DNA of 9,087 bases. It comes from Bryobacterales bacterium. GTDB taxonomy: Bacteria; Acidobacteriota; Terriglobia; Bryobacterales; Bryobacteraceae. The notes below the pieces were generated by a model. The model saw nothing but the letters and a program-made list of their open reading frames with translations. It had not been told where the DNA came from and did not search any database. This document shows, in pieces, positions 6,936 to 9,087 of the stretch. A program made the translations under genes and the position numbers. Positions within the stretch are counted from its first letter, which is position 1; each line of letters starts with the position of its first letter. The stretch covers positions 19,530-28,616 of the forward strand of contig PKZC01000430.1 in assembly GCA_003132905.1 (NCBI GenBank), given 5' to 3'.

Positions 6936-7103
6936 CAAGGCCGATGCAGTCTCGAAGATTGTCGCCGGTTCGGGAGTTGCAACAGGAGTTGGAAAAACAA
7001 TCTCGCCGAACAGACCATTCGTTTGGCTGGCTAAGCCGGCCGTGAAATACAATGCATCCGGGTCGACATTGGCTCCGCCGGCGCCGGTCTCGAGGGACGC
7101 CTG
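6897..7103 (-). pseudogene. C-terminal remnant of a PEP-CTERM protein (TIGR03118-like end)
   Basis: The minus-strand frame ending at TAG (6899-6897) encodes 68 residues without a usable start and is closed upstream by TGA (7106-7104). It reads GAGGANVDPDALYFTAGL, then NGLFGEI, then TPEPAT followed by a hydrophobic helix (ASALLLIALF) and RRRNLV. TPEPAT + helix + basic cluster is the PEP-CTERM sorting signal, which directs exported proteins to exosortase. DALYFTAGL...GLFGEI resembles the conserved end of TIGR03118 proteins (from memory). Nothing upstream in any minus frame continues the family, so the gene has lost its 5' part, perhaps when the accessory segment on its right arrived. Its last 39 nt overlap the end of the second VOC gene antisense. 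Confidence 0.7.
7025..7041. repeat. 8-bp inverted repeat, possible transcription-end hairpin of the VOC operon
   Basis: GGCTGGCT-A-AGCCGGCC folds into a strong GC-rich stem with one G-T wobble, 90 bp after the second VOC stop. No T-run follows on either strand, and it sits inside the degenerate PEP-CTERM fragment, so it may be coding-derived rather than a terminator. Confidence 0.3.
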
Positions 7104-7259
7104 TCATAAAGGAGGGATTGCGGAGCGTTATACTCGGTATCCTCGACACGGCTGAGCCCTTCGGCTGACGGTCGCGGGTCTTCAATATGGAGCGCTCCTG
7201 ATGCGCCTGTCGCCCGTCGAAGTCGCGAATCCTGAACGCCCGCCTGCTGTTCAAAGAGC
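7104..7259. other. Gene-free stretch between the PEP-CTERM remnant and the J-domain gene
   Basis: No convincing gene is seen. The stretch contains a direct repeat CGGCTGA (7149-7155 and 7162-7168), a perfect 10-bp palindrome GGAGCGCTCC (7189-7198), and GTTATACTC at 7127-7135, whose TATACT resembles a -10 but has no -35. Minus-strand frames here are open but Arg-rich and lack Shine-Dalgarno sites. It may be the scar of the recombination that truncated the PEP-CTERM gene. Confidence 0.4.
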
Positions 7260-7718
7260 TTAGAAAGGGACATCGTCGTCCCCAATACTGTCGAACTGCC
7301 GGCGCAGCGGCTGGCCGGGTGCCGGAATAACGGTGTCATGACGCTCATCGATTTCGTCGGGAAGCTTCTCCACGGCCTTTCGTAGTTCATCGCGTGCGCG
7401 GTTCAACCGCAACTGTGCCTCGTGATGTCCCTTGCCATCCGGATGGTGAATCTTGCTGGCTTGTTGGTATCCACGAGTGAGGATGTCATTCGCGCAGTCA
7501 CGCAGCGAGGGAAGTCGCCGTTCCTGCTTCCCGCCGCTGAGGCGGCGGCCGATCTCTTCGTGGATTGCTACCGTCACCAGCAACTCGGTGAATTCATCCT
7601 TCGACCCGGTTTTGACTTTGAGTGGAAAGCGCAGGGCAAGCTCGTCGAGTAGCTGCTGCGGTATTTCAGTAAGCCGGTAACCCCGATACTCGCCAAAGCC
7701 GATAAGAATGGCGGACAT
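7260..7718 (-). CDS. DUF3820-like N-terminus joined to a J-domain-like (HPD) segment
   Basis: The 152-residue product opens with GFGEYRGYRLTEIPQQLLDEL (split: residues 7-16 and 17-27), close to the FGK-x-G-x-x-L-x-x-IP pattern of DUF3820 / ExoX C-terminal domains. A charged helix follows (35-70). Residues about 78-118 read ILTRGYQQASKIHHPDGKG then HHEAQLRLNRARDEL, matching helices II and III of a J-domain with its HPD tripeptide at about 93-95, the site by which J-proteins stimulate Hsp70 ATPase. Helix I is poorly matched. The tail is acidic and ends DDDVPF. The ATG at 7718 has no clear Shine-Dalgarno but an AT-rich -10-like TAAAAT just 9 nt before it. It is divergent from the nuclease pair and 159 bp away. 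Function is unknown; it may recruit DnaK to a phage or defence complex (inference). Confidence 0.8.
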   Translation of the reverse strand: MSAILIGFGEYRGYRLTEIPQQLLDELALRFPLKVKTGSKDEFTELLVTVAIHEEIGRRLSGGKQERRLPSLRDCANDILTRGYQQASKIHHPDGKGHHEAQLRLNRARDELRKAVEKLPDEIDERHDTVIPAPGQPLRRQFDSIGDDDVPF

Positions 7719-7727
7719 TGACTTTAT

Positions 7728-7733
7728 ATTTTA
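7728..7733 (-). promoter_or_regulatory. Candidate -10 (TAAAAT) implying a nearly leaderless mRNA
   Basis: On the minus strand TAAAAT (5 of 6 consensus bases) ends 9 nt before the ATG of the J-domain-like gene, so transcription would begin within a few bases of the start codon. That agrees with the absence of a Shine-Dalgarno. A perfect TTGACA (7777-7772) lies too far upstream (38-39 bp) to pair with it. Confidence 0.35.
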
Positions 7734-7877
7734 GCCAGTAATGTGGAAAGCGTTGGAAAAGACGGCGAGCATTGTCAAACAGTGCGCGGTAGAATTGCAC
7801 TGACTACCTATCGTCTGCGAACCCAGGACCGAACAATCTTCAACCTCGCAGGCTCCAAGTGGGGGGAGGATCATTCT

Positions 7878-8018
7878 ATGTCCGCGCCAGAGGAATTGCG
7901 CGACGTTGGGCGCGAGTTTCGGAATCGCGTGCAGGCCGCTCTTGACCAGCGGCTGGAGCGTGAGGGCTCGCACTCCGCCGACGAGAGCATCGAAGAAATC
8001 GAAAGGATCGATAACTGA
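7878..8018 (+). CDS. 46-residue acidic protein coupled to the nuclease gene
   Basis: The ATG at 7878 follows the strongest Shine-Dalgarno in the window (GGGGGGAGGA, 7 nt spacing). The product starts MSAPEELRDVGREF and is predicted helical, with 13 acidic and 7 basic residues. An Arg-rich amphipathic helix (about 5-29) is followed by an acidic tail (SIEEIERIDN). Its TGA overlaps the nuclease ATG (TGATG, position 8018), so the nuclease is probably translated by termination-reinitiation and the two proteins made in a fixed ratio. An in-frame GTG at 7743 would give 91 residues but lacks a ribosome site. I do not recognise the family. As a small acidic partner ahead of a nuclease it could be an inhibitor, antitoxin or adaptor (inference). 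Confidence 0.7.
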   Translation: MSAPEELRDVGREFRNRVQAALDQRLEREGSHSADESIEEIERIDN

Positions 8019-9004
8019 TGTCCCCAAGCGACTCCGGAATCCGCGTCGATTCCTCGTATCACTATCCGCCCGAGCTTCTTGAATTGCTGACGGATGCCAT
8101 TCCGGCATTAGTTAAGAGTAAACAGGCGGTCATCGACCTGTTCGTCGGGGCCGGCGTGCCGCACAAGCACTTGGCGGACTGGATGCAGCGGGTGAGAGTC
8201 GACCGCGACAGCCTGAGAAAGCACGAAATCGCTCGTTCGGTGCTCTGTCGCTTGAACGACGAGGCTGACGCCGCGCTCGGGCCTCGTCGCGAAATCATTC
8301 GTCGAGTTTCAAGCTGGGAAGACTTCTCCACCTGTTATGAGAATGACCGATTCAAAGCGATGGGACTTGTCGCCCAGATTCAGAAGGTCGTGGAAGTAAA
8401 GGATTCCCTTACCCGGATGGCGATGGAACGGGAGAAGGAGCGCAAAGAGCGGCAGGCCGAATACGGCGCGAAGGTAGAAGCTAAGAGAAGGGTTGCTGAC
8501 GACCGCCGCACGATTAAGGAGTCGCTCTACAAGCTGTTCTCTGAAACGAACCCGCACAAGCGCGGGAAGGCACTTGAGCCGGTCTTAAATGCTTTGTTCA
8601 AGTCATTCGGCATCCTCGTCAAAGAGGCATTCGAATATCGAGGTTCCGAGGGCGAAGGCGTGCTAGAGCAAATCGACGGCGTCATTGAGTTCAGCGGGCA
8701 CTTGTACCTCGTAGAAATGAAGTGGTGGGGAAGCCCGATCGGTGTCGCCGAGATCTCTCCGCATCTTGTTCGGCTGTTTAACCGGCCTGATGCGCGGGGC
8801 ATGTTCATCTCTGCATCAGGCTTCACCGATCCAGCCGTTCGACAAGTAAAAGACGCGCTAGCGCACAAGCTCTGCTTTCTTTGTGATTTACAGGAGATCG
8901 TCATGCTCCTTGAGCATGAGGCTGACCTCGTTGAACTGCTGCAGCGAAAAACCCGTGCGGCACAGATGTACAAGGAACCGTTTGAACGATTCTCGGGAGT
9001 GTGA
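8018..9004 (+). CDS. Mrr-like PD-(D/E)XK restriction endonuclease with helical N-terminal domain
   Basis: The 328-residue product has three parts. Residues about 15-135 are a helical domain (PPELLELLTDAIPAL, KSKQAVIDLFVGAGVP, WEDFSTC, VKDSLTRM). From memory it resembles the N-terminus of a family annotated simply as restriction endonuclease. Residues 135-172 are a highly charged coiled-coil-like linker (EREKERKERQAEYGAK). Residues about 180-300 are a Mrr_cat-type nuclease fold (PF04471): RGKALEPVLNALF with E187, D220 in QIDGVIEF, and E233-M-K235 in LVEMKWWG, i.e. E...D...ExK active-site residues all present. It therefore probably cuts DNA as a metal-dependent defence or effector nuclease. Whether it targets modified DNA, as Mrr does, is unknown. 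No methyltransferase is nearby. The start overlaps the upstream stop by one base. Confidence 0.9.
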   Translation: MSPSDSGIRVDSSYHYPPELLELLTDAIPALVKSKQAVIDLFVGAGVPHKHLADWMQRVRVDRDSLRKHEIARSVLCRLNDEADAALGPRREIIRRVSSWEDFSTCYENDRFKAMGLVAQIQKVVEVKDSLTRMAMEREKERKERQAEYGAKVEAKRRVADDRRTIKESLYKLFSETNPHKRGKALEPVLNALFKSFGILVKEAFEYRGSEGEGVLEQIDGVIEFSGHLYLVEMKWWGSPIGVAEISPHLVRLFNRPDARGMFISASGFTDPAVRQVKDALAHKLCFLCDLQEIVMLLEHEADLVELLQRKTRAAQMYKEPFERFSGV

Positions 9005-9026
9005 ACCCACGACGCGCGAATTACGC

Positions 9027-9052
9027 CGCCCGTAAAGGTCCTTTACCCGGCG
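9027..9052. repeat. Palindrome after the nuclease gene (GTAAAGG-T-CCTTTAC core)
   Basis: A perfect 7-bp inverted repeat around one base (9032-9046) is flanked by CGCC (9027-9030) and GGCG (9049-9052), giving a 26-nt imperfect dyad 22 bp after the nuclease stop. It may be a terminator hairpin, although no T-run follows, or a recombination or protein-binding site. Confidence 0.5.
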
Positions 9053-9059
9053 CTCCCAC

Positions 9060-9070
9060 TGATTGAATCA
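9060..9070. repeat. Second small palindrome TGATT-G-AATCA
   Basis: A perfect 11-nt dyad lies 7 bp right of the larger palindrome, near the window edge. The rest of the right end (9005-9087) shows no open gene. Significance is uncertain. Confidence 0.3.
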
Positions 9071-9087
9071 CAAACTTCCGCCCGCTC

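Noticed and set aside
6910..7390. Two overlapping minus-strand open frames of 114 and 119 codons
   Set aside because: Arg-rich, without ribosome sites or domains. One overlaps the J-domain gene and the other overlaps the PEP-CTERM remnant in a different frame; the PEP-CTERM frame has the only recognisable signal.
7743..7877. Earlier GTG start for the small acidic protein (91 residues)
   Set aside because: No Shine-Dalgarno at 7743, while GGGGGGAGGA sits at ideal spacing before 7878; kept only as an alternative.
1..9087. CRISPR array, integrase, transposase or toxin-antitoxin pair of a known family
   Set aside because: No regularly spaced repeats and no recognisable recombinase or transposase frame were seen on either strand.

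Overview
The window looks like chromosomal DNA from a moderately GC-rich soil-type bacterium, most likely an Acidobacteriota member of the Bryobacterales / Candidatus Solibacter kind. This is an inference from the gene set: exported beta-propeller proteins, a large exported protein with a carboxypeptidase-regulatory-like domain plus a CXXCH haem site, exported two-domain VOC proteins, and the remains of a PEP-CTERM protein. No rRNA, tRNA, CRISPR array or intact insertion sequence was seen.

Region 1 (1-1707) holds small housekeeping-type genes. It opens with the first 288 codons of a membrane-anchored or exported NHL-type propeller protein on the minus strand, running off the left edge. A 58-residue CPXCG-type zinc-ribbon protein (+) follows. 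It converges on rpsU (bS21, minus, TTG start), and rpsU is preceded in the same direction by an unlisted 53-residue protein built from four CxxC knuckles of the DnaJ cysteine-rich type.

Region 2 (1708-2670) is a polyprenyl-phosphate-type GT2 glycosyltransferase with two C-terminal membrane helices. It converges on the next gene.

Region 3 (2694-6935) is an exported-protein locus built around a 130-bp divergent intergenic region. Leftward runs the 751-residue CXXCH / propeller-like protein, with a recognisable sigma70-type promoter (17-bp spacer). Rightward runs a two-gene operon of exported, paralogous two-domain VOC (glyoxalase/extradiol-dioxygenase fold) proteins. All four VOC domains keep a plausible His-His-Glu metal triad. 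The divergent arrangement suggests, but does not prove, a shared periplasmic function.

Region 4 (6897-7259) is a junction. The minus strand carries the last 68 codons of a PEP-CTERM protein with a TIGR03118-like C-terminal end and no start. Its 3' end overlaps the second VOC gene by 39 nt. About 150 bp with no recognisable gene follow, then the character of the DNA changes.

Region 5 (7260-9087) is accessory, probably defence-related. A minus-strand protein joins a DUF3820-like N-terminus to a J-domain-like HPD segment. Divergent from it is a tightly coupled pair (TGATG overlap): a 46-residue acidic protein and a 328-residue Mrr-like PD-(D/E)XK endonuclease with a conserved-looking helical N-terminal domain. 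Two palindromes follow the nuclease. The truncated gene on the left, the nuclease module and the palindromes on the right would fit a small inserted module, but no integrase or repeated boundary was found.
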